Source of the DNA: Hormiphora californensis
Taxonomy: Eukaryota; Ctenophora; Tentaculata; Cydippida; Pleurobrachiidae
Reading direction: 5' to 3'
NCBI GenBank assembly: GCA_020137815.1
Contig: CM035353.1
Coordinates: 3,468,471-3,532,470 of the forward strand
DNA length: 64,000 nucleotides
The translations under genes and the position numbers were made by a program. Below, piece by piece: positions 12,466 through 24,364 of this stretch. How positions within the stretch are numbered: the first letter of the stretch is position 1; each line of letters begins with the position of its first letter. The notes beneath the pieces are model-generated. The model worked only from the letters and a program-made list of their open reading frames with translations, was not told the DNA's origin and ran no database searches.

Positions 12466-12561
12466 GATCCTGGAGGGAGAATGGGTGATAATTATATATT
12501 ATAACCATAATACAAAGTTATGCTCAAAGATGAAATAAAGGTATAATGTGCTACTCTATAC

Positions 12562-13735
12562 TACTGTGTGATTTTAAATGACTGAGACTGCTCTATCTCA
12601 AATTGTGTAAAAACTATGGCATCTTTCGACTTCAAATTTTGGGACACGATAAAACATAATTTCTCATTTATTCTCCCAGATTTTCAGAAAATTTCCGTGT
12701 TCCTGAATGAACTTATTGCCATAAAACCTCCTCCAACTTTATACAGTCATATCTCTGGATTCTAATGAGATAGAGAGTTCAGATTTTTAGGATAGACAGA
12801 TAAGACGATTTTGGATGTTTTGTCTGCTTTACGAGTTGATAACTTTTACCGTCTGTTCACAGGAACTGTTTAAAGTGATGTAACACGCCCTAATTAGGCC
12901 AAATTTACGTCATTTTACCCCTCAAAGATCACATGTCCAGCTGCTTTTTTTTAGTGGGCTAATGAGGCCTCTTACACGAATTCGTCACGTGTTACTGCAA
13001 GGATACCGCTCTCCTTTTTCACATTGACCAAGCAGACATGATCATGGTGTCTGGAAATGGTAACAAGTTGTAGGAAACCAGACAGCTGCTGCTCTCTACT
13101 TCAATCACTCTCTCGTTATAAGGTCACGTGACTGGAATTGGGATCTCGACATCAGACATGATCACAATGTCTACCTTATAACGAGAGAGTGATTGAAGTA
13201 GAGAGCAGCAGCTGTCTGGTTTCCTACAACTTGTTACCATTTCCAGACACCATGATCATGTCTGCTTGGTCAATGTGAAAAAGGAGAGCGGTATCCTTGC
13301 AGTAACACGTGACGAATTCGTGTAAGAGGCCTCATTAGCCCACTAAAAAAAAGCAGCTGGACATGTGATCTTTGAGGGGTAAAATGACGTAAATTTGGCC
13401 TAATTAGGGCGTGTTACATCACTTTAAACAGTTCCTGTGAACAGACGGTAAAAGTTATCAACTCGTAAAGCAGACAAAACATCCAAAATCGTCTTATCTG
13501 TCTATCCTAAAAATCTGAACTCTCTATCTCATTAGAATCCAGAGATATGACTGTATAAAGTTGGAGGAGGTTTTATGGCAATAAGTTCATTCAGGAACAC
13601 GGAAATTTTCTGAAAATCTGGGAGAATAAATGAGAAATTATGTTTTATCGTGTCCCAAAATTTGAAGTCGAAAGATGCCATAGTTTTTACACAATTTGAG
13701 ATAGAGCAGTCTCAGTCATTTAAAATCACACAGTA
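12562..13735. repeat. Perfect-looking inverted repeat, 563-bp arms, 48-bp spacer
   Basis: Left arm 12562-13124 and right arm 13173-13735 are reverse complements of equal length; I found no mismatch where I compared them. The spacer is 13125-13172. Outer ends read TA-CTGTGTG...CACACAG-TA, so a TA target duplication with TIR CTGTGTGATTTTAAATG is possible. No transposase ORF lies within it. It could be a fold-back transposon that inserted recently, or an assembly hairpin. Confidence 0.8.
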
Positions 13736-14001
13736 TTTACTAATACATGACTATAGATTGACTGACCTGTTATAGAACTATGACAAACTAGGGAGAGTGC
13801 GGTTATGGTAGTTGGTGCCAAGAAAACGGTTAATGAGGGGGTGACTAATGCATATTCTGCCCATTCTCCTGAAAGCAATAGTCTCCGGGGGTGGTGGTCT
13901 TTTCGTGGACACTGCCGTTAGTGGATCAGTTCCCCACCGCTGAACTCGCACCTGATATAACTGCGGTGGTGGAGGAGGCGGCGGAGGTGGTGACGGGGTG
14001 G

Positions 14002-14262
14002 TCACGAGGCCCGGCTGCTTATTCTTGGATCGTTTCTCAACATATGTTGAGAGACATACTCATCTCCTCTGGCCGAGAACTCAACTTTGATACAGCTAAC
14101 TGTCAACTGGCACAGCTCATCAGCTCCCCGAATGGCAAAGACTACCTTTAGCTCCTTTGCAGAATTGGTAACAGGTCCTCTTTGACCTACCCCATAGTCC
14201 ATGTGGACTTCCCCTTCCACTCCCAAATCACGAAGGTACTCTGCAAGTTTTTCCTCATCCAT
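14002..14262 (-). CDS. Unrecognised ORF, possible exon of a duplicated gene
   Basis: From MDEEKLAEYLRDLGVEGEVH the frame stays open and protein-like for 86 codons. The piece QRGPVTNSAKELK has a counterpart on the minus strand near 12125-12175 (QRGPVNQFCK), where the DNA match (CTTTGCAGAATTGGTTAACA in that copy) is close. It therefore belongs to the repeated-fragment array. Family not recognised and start uncertain. Confidence 0.3.
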   Translation of the reverse strand: MDEEKLAEYLRDLGVEGEVHMDYGVGQRGPVTNSAKELKVVFAIRGADELCQLTVSCIKVEFSARGDEYVSQHMLRNDPRISSRAS

Positions 14263-14749
14263 GTTTGCTCCTATATAGAGAGAGAGGGTATGGAGTGAGG
14301 GGTGAAAGGAAGAAAGTTCCAAGAAGGGTAAATTTATTGCAATCGGGGCGTTTATTAGGGAATATAGGTTTTAGAAGGCTTCACGGTGGATGTATTGGGG
14401 CAGTTGTATTTGGGGTTAATAAAACAACGGTTCGAAATAAGTTTATAATAAAGTAAAAAATATAAAATACAGTTAGGGGGAATATTACTGTCTATCCCCC
14501 CCCTATAAATAATTGTTCCTATTGTACAGGCATAGGAGCCTATTATGGCTCCAGCCGCTACATAGTCCACATCTGATCATAGGTTGGTGTCCCCCTGCCG
14601 GTGCCAGTTCCCCCCCGCTGGGCGCCTCCGTCTGCGTCCAACGCTGCTTTCCCCCTCTGCGTTCCTCTGTTTGCACCCCTACCTCGCGTCTGCTTACACT
14701 TCTTCTGTGCCCCCGCTGTCCACCAGAGGCAGTGGCCTCTTTCTCTTTG

Positions 14750-15140
14750 CTAAGTACTAATTCAGTAAGGTGTTGTCCGGTAATAAGTCCGGGGGTTAAT
14801 ATGATAATGTGTACAATATATGAAACAATATCGATATTTAATAGCAATCTCGACACTATGACAAACTTTTTATACAGGAAAGATATTTAATTGCTATAAT
14901 ATCCGAATCTGTCAGATTACAGATAATCATTTAATTTCAAGATTAAAATATCTTTTCAATACATTAACACACATGTTACGTTAACAGTGAAAAAAGATGG
15001 AACAGTGACCAAAAAATGATAAACATTGAAGTTAAAACAAAAAGATGAAAATGAGTTAAAGGAAAGATGTCTGTATTAGTAAAAATAAGAATTCCATAAA
15101 ACTTAAAAGTTAAATCAGGAAAGAATGAATACAAAGTCCT
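14750..15140. repeat. Diverged direct repeat, copy 2 (copy 1 at 11500-11790)
   Basis: Second copy of the AT-rich repeat described at 11500-11790, with the same order of landmarks and several small indels. Confidence 0.5.
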
Positions 15141-16990
15141 TCCTCGAGGTGGGCCTCCTCGGTATTCTGCTGTTAAGTCCTCTTGGTGGGAATGCCCCGT
15201 TTATTTGCCCATTCCACTTCACAATGTGCCTTGGGGCAGTCTGACGGTCTAGGCATTGGGTCTAGGTTGTTTACTATCAGAGATAACCGACACGTGTTCA
15301 GTTCAAACGCAAGTTTGGACGATTGGGTAGAATTTTCGGCAGGGCACCTTCCCCAGGCAATCACCGCAGGTCATACAATCTCTGGTGACACGCTATAAGG
15401 GAGTAGGGTATGTTAGGGGGAGGGGACGGTAAACGGAGGGGGACGGTCATTATATCATGTTTGCGTGTCACTATATACATCGGTGTAAACATCAATTTCA
15501 ATATCAGCTTATGCAAATATTACTAAAGTTTCAGCCGCTACCAGAGCCCTTGGCGATGGAGACTCTGGAAAAAGCTGCTTTACTGGAGGACCAGGTATTG
15601 CAACATTCTTGAATACCGGGCCCTGAACGAAGATGCACCTTTGAGCCAAGCTTTTGTGGAGTGACGCTCCAGTCAGCATACAAGGTCGTAGCAAGACTCC
15701 GGGTAGGACTTGAAATGTGCTGTGCGAGCGTAATCGGAGGACGTGCATTATTATTCACTCATGACAGGCTGTTTATTACTCTTTCTCAAAATACAGTTAC
15801 TGGGTTTATTTTTTAGAAACACCTCTCTTCAACTGCACACAGTGTGTCCCACAAACACGATACAATATTTATTGACACGATACAATATTTATTAACAGGA
15901 TACAATATTTATTAACGAAAAATAATACAATATTTATTAACGAAAAACTTTAACTTCTTTCCACTCTTCTTGGCGCTGTTTTATTTAGTTTTATGGGTAT
16001 TGCAACTGCAAGGGACTGGGTTCTGGTGACTGGGCTGGCATGGAGTCCGCAAGTTCGAAAGTGGTGATCCTATAGGCATTTCTGATCGGCTTTCTAATAA
16101 TGTAAATGGGTCTATCGAACATTAGGGCAGTTATAAGATATATATCTGAAACAATATGATCCAATCTGGTTGGGTATTTAAAATGGATCAAAGACTTTGG
16201 AAATACAGAACGATATAACAGAAGTAAAGGAACATTAAATCAATGATATTAACGGATGACATATTTAACGCTAAATTAAACAATTTATGATCATACTTGT
16301 AAACGACCAGTTAAATATGACTTACCTTGCTTGTCGATAAGTATCGGGATAAAAATCACCGGCACTCTTTATTAGTGAATCAGTGAATTATAAATATTAA
16401 ATATTGGATCCATCACATCATCTTTCTCCGTTATCATCTCGATCTTCTTTCGAGGGCACGGTTTTAGACTCGATCGTTGGAGCACGCTGTGTCCTGATCC
16501 TCCTGTTTTAGAAGGTGAACGTAGCTTTCGATTAGATCCAGGTAGTTTCTTGCTTCCGCCGTTCTGATGGACGATTCCTTGTCTGCGGGAAAACACTGTG
16601 TTTCCTTATCTTCCGATGTGACGATCCGTATCTATAAATATCAACACCTTTGTTTAAAAACCAAACACCCACAAACATTTACAAAACAATTTACAACTAT
16701 AATAAGTAACATACAAACAATACAACTTACAAATGCAACATACAAAAAATAGTCAGGGGTTCCCAATGTATACCTTGTCCCCTGTCATAAAGATAATCCT
16801 CAGCACATCTTGCCGAAGAGCAATCATCCCCATGATGGCACTGCCTAAACAGTCCATCTAGCCCTCTCACCGCTGGTGGCGGGTCATGTCCATCTGGGGG
16901 TTTAGGGGGCCCCCCTTTCTTGTTTGGCTTCATAAAATCGATTCCTTGTCTGCGGGAAAACACTGTGTTTCCTTATCTTCCCTTTAAAGT
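15140..16990. other. Repeat fragments, no gene recognised
   Basis: Contains a 22-bp minisatellite (15857-15948, unit GATACAATATTTATTAAC, four copies). It also has two minus-strand ORFs that both begin MFSRRQGI (16372-16596 and 16727-16963) and share the DNA run TTCCTTGTCTGCGGGAAAAC. The shared start suggests another duplicated exon. Neither protein is recognisable after the common part. Confidence 0.4.
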
Positions 16991-17257
16991 GCCGGTTGAT
17001 TGCGGAGACACAGTTGTACACGGTGTTATGCTTCACTTTTTCGAAGTTTTCCACCAAGAACCTCGACAACACATATTTTAATCGGAGACATCATCAAAGG
17101 ATGGAAGACTGTTCCACCCTTTTGTTAAACTTCTTCAGAGAAATAGGTTGGAACCCCCCCCCCCCCCCCCCCCCGTGTAGTCCGGGATTAACATCCTTAA
17201 AGTGTTGTGTTTCGGCTGCTTTGCGGTTTGCTATCCTCCCTCACCTTCAGAGCTGTG

Positions 17258-17773
17258 TTAATTCATTGAAATAGGTCGGAAACACTTCCCTTGCGTTCTC
17301 CTGCGCATTTTCTGCCACCTTCCGGTTCGATTCCCAGATCTCCATTTATTATTATTGAGTATATTGTTTTGCTCTAATGTTGCACCTTTTCGTAAAGGCT
17401 TCCTAGCCAGCTGGTGTCGTTCCAATAGTATATGATTTATTGAATAAATGTTTGTTGTATGTTCTATTACGAGTAGTACACAAAGTCCAATATTTCTGCT
17501 CCCCATAAAACAAGTGTTCCCATGCCCCCTAGAATGAGTCCCTTATACGGTCTCTCTTGGCATGGCCAGTGCCAATTTCAGTTCTGGTAGTTGTCCACAA
17601 GACTCTGTGGGGGTCTTTGGTGTCGTCTTGAAAAATATCCCCCTCCTAATGAGCCAGTTGTGGAGTACAACTGCCGCCCCAATTCCCAGCTGTGCAGCCT
17701 CAACCCGATAGAATTTAAAACAATTGTTTCCGTCATTGTATTCAAGATTATTAATTGAAACGCAGGACTTCAT
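17258..17773 (-). pseudogene. PIF/Harbinger-type transposase, C-terminal remnant
   Basis: Two minus-strand ORFs read towards lower coordinates. The first (17543-17773) contains EAAQLGIGAAVVLHNWLIRR. This fits the LHN-containing motif near the C terminus of DDE_4/PIF-Harbinger transposases. Further on, MEIWESNRKVAENAQENAR followed by EVFPTYFNE resembles the ARE-x-F-x-x-YF tail of the same family. Stops and frame changes separate the parts, so this is a dead copy. The assignment rests on short motifs only. Confidence 0.45.
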
Positions 17774-18149
17774 AATTAAATGAAATAAAAATGTGGTTAT
17801 AGAACTAAAATAATGTGCTTATAAAATTAAAATAATGATACAGAATGGGGTATACATGATACAAATGATGGTATAATACCTATATTCGGGGCGTAATAAA
17901 AACAACGTAATTACAGTTTGTGGGAATTACAGTCTGGTTAGTTCCTCTTGAACTGTAACTTCTTCTGATAGACCGACAGCACTTGAGCCCTCTTTGCTCT
18001 TGGTAACTTCACACCTAAAAATGAGGGTGAAAATTAGAAAGGAGAGGGGAATCAAAGGGGTTACTTTCATGGGTCACTTATAAAAGTTTTTGAATAGGTT
18101 TGTTAAGACTATAACAGGGTGGCCCCAGCACGGTTTGCTTCAGAGCTGG

Positions 18150-19010
18150 GTTTTGAGTTTTCATCGAAATAGGTCGGAAACACTTCCCTTGCGTTCTCCT
18201 GCACATATTCTGCCACCTTCCGGTACGATTTCCAGATCTCCATTTATTATTATTAAGTATATATTGTTATGCTCTAATTATGCACCTTTTCGTAAAGGCT
18301 TCCTAGCCAGCTGGTGTTGCTTCATATTCCAATAGTATAGGATTTACTACATCTTTACCATTTTCTCTGGCTCTTTTCCGTTGCAGGTACTCATTCTTCT
18401 TATTTTTCAGCCACCTTAAATGTTATGATATTTAGGACAGAGGACTGAGGAGACCGAAAGCTTAAACTGTCGTGTGTGTATTTGACACAATTAATGCTCC
18501 AACATTCATACACCCTAGGGGTGAAATTAATTCAACCGTGTCACACTCACACACAAACTTACACATTTATATACAGGTTCAATAAGATTATATGTAATAC
18601 TTACTGTTGGCTTTTGGCATGTGGGTCGGCGTAGTCAAGGTTCCTCGTGTAATGCCTATATTCGGCGTAATAAAAACAACTTAGGGAATTAAAGTTTTGT
18701 TCTGCAGAACAAAACTGTAATTCCGATGGGAATTACACGTTGATGGGAATTACAGTTTGATAGACTTCCGTTTAGTTCCGTTCAAGTATATTGTTTTGCT
18801 CTATTGTTGCACCTTTTCGTAAAGGTTTCCTAGCCAGCTGGTGTTGCTTCATATTCCAATAGTATAGGATTTATTGAATAAATGTTTGTTGTATGTTCTA
18901 TTACGAGTAGTACACAAAGTCCAATATTTCTGCTCCCCACAATAGTTTCCTTCATTGTATTCAAGGAGGAATTATTAATTGAAACGTAGGACTTCATTAA
19001 ATGAAATAAA
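18150..19010 (-). pseudogene. Two further rearranged copies of the Harbinger-like 3' segment
   Basis: 18160-18330 repeats the 17260-17420 segment, including MEIWKSYRKVAEYVQENARE on the minus strand. 18780-18985 repeats 17355-17515 (CCTTTTCGTAAAGG... to ...CCAATATTTCTGCTCCCC) and then a piece matching 17730-17775. The order differs between copies, as expected after deletion and local rearrangement. Confidence 0.5.
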
Positions 19011-19086
19011 AAATGTGGTTATAAAATTATAAAAATGGGGTTGCCTCGTTAATTGTCTATCATCCTTGATCATACGCCTAACATGA

Positions 19087-20420
19087 CTACTTACTTCGTT
19101 TCATTTGGTGGGGAGTTGTGTCGCGGGGAGGGCTACTGATGGGGTGTGTAGGGCTACTGCCTGCAAGACTATAAGGGCTAACCGGTCGACTGCCTTGAGG
19201 GCTAACTTGAAAGTTAGGAGGTTCACTAGTAACCGGTAGACTGCTGGTGGACTGCCTCGGGGTAATCCTACCAACAACGTTTGGTCTAGTGTCCTCTGAT
19301 GAGAGGATCGGGCTGGCGGTGGTGGTGATGATGGTGCTTGATCGCACCGACCTCGGGGTGCTCGACAACACATCATTTCTGAAGAAATGCTCCCCCTCCT
19401 GTTCGCCCTGGCCATAGTTTCCGGTTGAAATCATGGGTGCCAAATTTTACACAAGCCAACAAATGGTAATTGAGATGCGCAACTGCTACTAGGTAAACTG
19501 TTCCATGCGCTACACAAAGCTCAATTCATTTCTACCTCGCCTAACAGGCAGTAACTCGATTTATTATCAACAAGTCCCATGTGTCTCCCCTTACTGTCTT
19601 GGGATATGTGGAATAAATTCCCATACACGTCAATGCATTCATTATTACATGTACACCGCAATCGTCACAATTCAACTGGCACTGCTTCAAAATGCACTCT
19701 TCCATCAAAATGAAGATTTTGTAATATTGAGGAAATATCAACTAGTCCTGGGAGTCAATCACGAACAGTACATTCTCCGCCACGAAACTCCAGCAATATC
19801 CAATGGTTCTTGTGACAGGTAAAAGGCTCACTATGTCCGAGTTATTCCGTCGATTGATAATCTCCTTCTGTTCTGAAGCCCATTTAGGCACAGCACAGAT
19901 GTCCTCCTTTTAGTATATCTCAGTGATGTTGTTGATACCTCCTAGTTGGTCGTTGTACACTATAACGGCACTCCTTTTATTGCTACCAAACTCCACAAGT
20001 GGCTGTGTGAGTTCTTGTCCATATAGAGTGCTTATATCCTTTTCACTCCAGTTGAGAACTTCAGGCCTGAACTGGTGCAAAATATGCTACAGTTCGGTAT
20101 CTATTATTAATATATTTCTCTTACATAAAACCAGGAACACTGGCAGAAAGTAGTATATATTTAAATCCACTTACTTTAAAAATTGGTTGTACTGCAACCG
20201 TTACTTTAGGTAGAAGGTATGGAGTTGATGGTGTGTGCTCTTGCATGCAGCCATGGCCCCACCAAATGGCCTTTCTTATAACTTCAGGTAGCACATTCGG
20301 CTTTTCTTTGGGCTTGCCAGTGGTAACCCTCTTTATAACCCTCTTCATAATAATAATAACATGTTGTTTGTTGCCAAAGTGTTGATAACATTTATCGGAA
20401 TTTTTCAGCAAAGACAATGC
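19087..20420 (-). pseudogene. Repeated gene fragment, unit 1
   Basis: Contains the ORF 19087-19443 (Ser/Thr/Pro-rich, begins MAPMISTGNYGQGEQEGEHF). Beyond it lie pieces matching the units at 20440-21560 and 23000-23720, including WGHGCMQEHTPSTPYLLP near 20210-20270. Stops and frame changes are frequent. The repetition of a whole block with coding-like pieces suggests tandem duplication of a transposon or gene that then decayed. Confidence 0.45.
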
Positions 20421-20439
20421 TGTCTATTCTTTGCTCAAT

Positions 20440-21785
20440 TCATTTCTACCTCGCCTACCAACGACGCCTACCTCGCCTACCAACGACTCCTACCAACGAC
20501 GATTGGTCTAGTGTCCTCTGATGAGAGGATCGGGCTGGCGGTGGTGGTGGTGATGATGGTGCTTGATCGCACCGACTTCGGGGTGCTCGACAACATATCA
20601 TTTCTGAAGAAATGCTCCCCCTCCTGTTCGCCCTGGCCATAGTTTCCGGTTGAAATCATGGGTGCCAAATTTTACACAAGCCAACACATGGTAATTGAGA
20701 TGCGGAACTAACTACTAAGTAAACTGTTCCATGCGCTACACAAAGCTCAATTCATTTCTACCTCGCATAACAAGCAGTAATTCGATTCATTATCAACAAG
20801 TCCCATGTGTCTCCCCTTACTGTCTTGGGATATGTGGAATAAATTCCCATGCCCCTCAATGCATTCATTATTACATGTACACCGCAATCGTCAGAATTCA
20901 ACTGAACAGGCACTGCGTCAAAATGCACTCTTCCATCAAAATGAAGATTTTGTAATATTGAGGAAATATCAACTAGTCCTGGGAGTCAATCACGAACAGT
21001 ACATTCTTCGCCACGAAATTATATCCAAATATGGTTCTTGTGACAGATAAAAGGCTCACTATGTCCGAGTTATTCCGTCCATTGATAATCTCCTTCTGTT
21101 CTGAAGCCCATTCAGGCACAGCACATATGTCCTCATTTTCGTATATATATGAAAATGTGATTTGATTAATAGTTGTCAATTTATTTCCCTTATTAAATAT
21201 TAAGGAACGGACGGTTATTTTCTATTAGCTTACCAGATACTCTGGGTGGGTCAGCGATGTTGTTGATACCTCCTAGTTGGTCGTTGTATACTATAACGGC
21301 ACTCCTTTTATTGCTACCAAACTCCACAAGTGGCTGTGTGAGTTCTTGTCCATATAAGAGTCCTTTTCATTCCAGTTGAGAACTTCAGGCCTGGACTTTC
21401 TGGTGCAAAATAATCTACAGTTCGGTATCTATTATTAATATATTTCTCTTACATAAAACCAGGTACACTGGCAAGAAAGTAGTATTTATTTAAATCCACT
21501 TACTTTGAAAATTGGTTGTACTGCAACTGTTTGTTTCCATAAGGCAGCGCCTGCTTCAACGAGGAGGAGAATGACATTGGACTTATATAAAGTTTCCTTG
21601 ACCTTGCGCAACCCGAGTTGAGTTTTCCTCTCACGTCTCCTCAGCTGTGCTATGAGTCGTCGGATAAGCGTAACCAGTTCCTCCAGAGAAGGGTTGTATG
21701 ACGGTGCAAGAACTGTCTGTGTGGAGGCATCCGTGGTTCCAGTCTCGTCACTTAAAATTTTCTCTAGTTCAGAAACCAGATCCAT
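20440..21785 (-). pseudogene. Repeated gene fragment, unit 2, with its 5' exon
   Basis: The block repeats unit 1: 20477-20668 again begins MAPMISTGNYGQ, and 20731-21050 parallels 19505-19820. At its 5' end (minus strand) lies a clean ORF of 99 codons (21486-21785), MDLVSELEKILSDETGTTDA, with a heptad-like basic helix LIRRLIAQLRRRERKTQL. This is probably the N-terminal exon of the family. The rest is broken by stops. Confidence 0.45.
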
Positions 21786-21980
21786 CCTGGAGGAAGAATG
21801 GGTGATAATATTTAAATAGGATCATTTTCAATTATATGTATGTTAGTATGATATACTTAGAGTGGCCACCTAACCACCCCTAGACCCCCTATTTTTAGGT
21901 AGTTACATGTATAACAATTTTCTTTCGAAGCGAACGTTAAACATAATACCCTTATTATTGTATGCTAAGCTACAAAACTA

Positions 21981-22884
21981 TTAGGCTGTCCAGTATTGAT
22001 TGTCGTTGGGCTTTTATGAGACAATGGTTTGAGATAAAGCAAAATGGACTTCACCACCGTTTTTCTCACGCGATTTTGGATCGGAATATCATGCTTGGTA
22101 TCGGTATGTGGCCGTTCTCGGTTCCCAGCAGGCTATTTTCTCTACCCCACTCCTCTTGCCGCTGCATTTGGAAAATCGCGATTTTTGAGTTTTAGTACTA
22201 AAGCTGCTGTACTTCTTAAAAATGGTACCGGAGTGATGTTTTTTTGCATCAAGCTTGTTCATTGGACAATTACCTATCGTTCAAGATGTAATAAAACATC
22301 CTATCTTTATTTTGTCACTGAGCAATGGGCCTCCAAAAAGTTTTGGTAAAAATTAGAAACGTTCACTTCCGGGTCTCATCAGGATTGGCTTATAATAAAA
22401 AACTTTGTAGTAAAAGATAGTTCTAAGTAAGTTCTAAGACGTAGTGAAGCCAATTATGTGATTGATTGACTTTTAAAGTGACCAATTGACGTTTTTGAAC
22501 ATGTCCCCAAAACGGGCCAAACTTTTTCGCTTTTTCATGTTACATTTACTGTTTTAGAGGTTATTAGTGAACGCGTAAAGACCCGAATCGCATACATACC
22601 TCATCCTTAGACGATTTTCAATCGATTGAGCACTACGGGAGCTAAAGAAACTGTACCAGTTTTCTTCCAGCAGCGTTTAAAAAACATTGGTAACCCCATG
22701 CAGCGGCAACAAGAGTGGCGTAGAGAAAATAGCCTGCTGGGAACCGAGAACGGCCACATACCGATACCAAGCATGATATTCCGATCTAAAATCGCGTGAG
22801 AAAAACGGTGGTGAAGTCCATTTTGCTCTATCTCAAACCATTTTTCCATAAAAGCCCAACGACAATCAATACTGGACAGCCTAA
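21981..22884. mobile_element. Mariner-like element with long inverted repeats, 904 bp
   Basis: Starts TTAGGCTGTCCAGTATTGAT and ends with its reverse complement; inverted arms extend for well over 150 bp. TA flanks both sides (21979-21980 and 22885-22886). The interior shares GGACAATTACCTATCGTT-like and ACTTCCGGG phrases with 2555-3471. No transposase is encoded. Confidence 0.75.
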
Positions 22885-22999
22885 TATTATTGCAAATGTT
22901 CGAGGACAAGTATCAGATTGCCACATAATAATTGTACACCAGAGTCCACTTGCTGTACGCATTAGTGGATCTGTCGGCTTCTCCTGCCTATTCTTTTAA

Positions 23000-23721
23000 C
23001 TGATGGAGCACAGCCATCATAACCGTTACCAGGTAGAAGGTTCGGGGTTGATGGTGTGTGCTCTTGCATGCAGCCATGGCCCCACCGAATGGCACCTTTG
23101 CCTTTCTTATAACTCTTAGGTAGCACATTTAGTTCTTCATATCTCTGAACATGTTGTTCGTTGCCAAATTGTTGATGACATTCAACGGATTTTTGTCAGC
23201 AAAGACAATGCTGTCTAGTCTTTGCTTCTTTTTCCTCGTCGGTGATCGACGACATCTCTCAATCAATCACTGGTAGTCCTGGGAGTGAATCACGAACAGT
23301 GCATTCTCCGCCACGAGACTCTAGCAATATCCAATGGTTCTTGTTGCAGACAGGTAAAAGGCTCACCATGTCCGCGTCATGCCGCCCATTGATAATCTCC
23401 TTCTGTTCTGAAGCCCATTCAGGCACAGCACAGATGTCCTCCTTTTCGTATATCTCAGCGAGGTTATTGATAGCTCCTAGTTGGTCGTTGTACACTATAA
23501 CGGCACTCCTTTTATTGCTACCAAACTCCACAAGTGGCTGTGTGAGTTCTTATGCCTATATCCTTTTCACTCCAGTTGAGAACTTCAGGCCTGAACTTTC
23601 TGGTGCAAAATAATCTACAGTTCGGTATCTATTATTAATATATTTCTCTTTAGCATAAAACCAGGCACACTAGTTTGGCAGAAAGTAATATACTATTATA
23701 TATTAAATCCACTTACTTTAA
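23000..23721 (-). pseudogene. Repeated gene fragment, unit 3 (possible Ulp1-like protease piece)
   Basis: The ORF 23259-23531 reads EFGSNKRSAVIVYNDQLGAI... and contains NHWILLE followed by VRDSL. An HW pair followed after about 15 residues by DSL resembles the catalytic His and Asp region of C48 (Ulp1/SENP-like) cysteine proteases, which occur in several transposon families. The active-site Cys region is not identifiable because the downstream frame is broken. Copies of the same region at 19800-19990 and 20990-21140 are also broken. Confidence 0.3.
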
Positions 23722-24361
23722 CAAGAATTATTGCATTATGTATTCATAATGCGGTGTTTCCCTGCCCCAGATGGGTTCAAAATTGATGACTAGGCTTAAA
23801 AACTGGATTTCCCGATGAATTTTGCACTCAAAGAGCAATTTTTGGCCGATACGATGTTAGTTGCTATGGTATCCAGGGTGGTTGCTATGGTAATCAAAGC
23901 AGTTGCTATGGTAACCAAGCCAGTTGCTATGATAACTAAGACAGCTGTTGCTTAGGAGACCCTAGTTAATTACCAAACGATTCAACTTTACCCCATCTTA
24001 ACTCCAGTCACTTACAATAATTTTGTGATAGTAGTTTCATGCTTGGAAGACTTGCTTCCACGTCATGGTACGGCTGTAGGGTACCCAAAGTGATTTCGGG
24101 TGAAAATAGGAAGTGTTACGAGTGAGTAATTGCGCACCACAATGCGTGTTAATCATTTTCTTTGTTGCATCAACAAAGTGTGAGCTGATAGTTTTATGAA
24201 GGAGCAGACTTTGTTACTATGTGTAACGGTGGACGGACGGACGGACACTTTTAGTTAACTACACAATCTGCTGATTTCTAAACCCTGAATGATCTTTTTA
24301 GCACGTGCGTGCTAAAAAGATCATCCCGGGTGATTGCCTTCGGCAATCACCCGGGCAGGGA
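23722..24361. mobile_element. Helentron-like non-autonomous element inserted in unit 3
   Basis: This insertion splits a sequence that is uninterrupted in the paralogous copies near 20165-20200 and 21495-21590: ...CCACTTACTTTA on the left and AAATTGGTTGTACTGCAACT on the right. The element has a hairpin near its left end (GCATTATG/CATAATGC) next to TTTCCCTGCCC. At the right end are two strong hairpins followed by GGGCAGGGAA. A related element lies at 37023-37471. Terminal hairpins and insertion into a T/A run recall Helitron2/Helentron elements, but this is only inference. Confidence 0.5.
23866..23950. promoter_or_regulatory. Tandem X-box-like motifs (RFX-type)
   Basis: Four tandem copies of GTTGCTATGGTAACCA-like sequence at about 24-bp spacing, each a near palindrome of the X-box half-sites GTTGC and GGTAAC bound by RFX factors. 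They lie inside a mobile element, so function is uncertain; they may simply be part of the transposon. Confidence 0.4.
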
Positions 24362-24364
24362 AAA

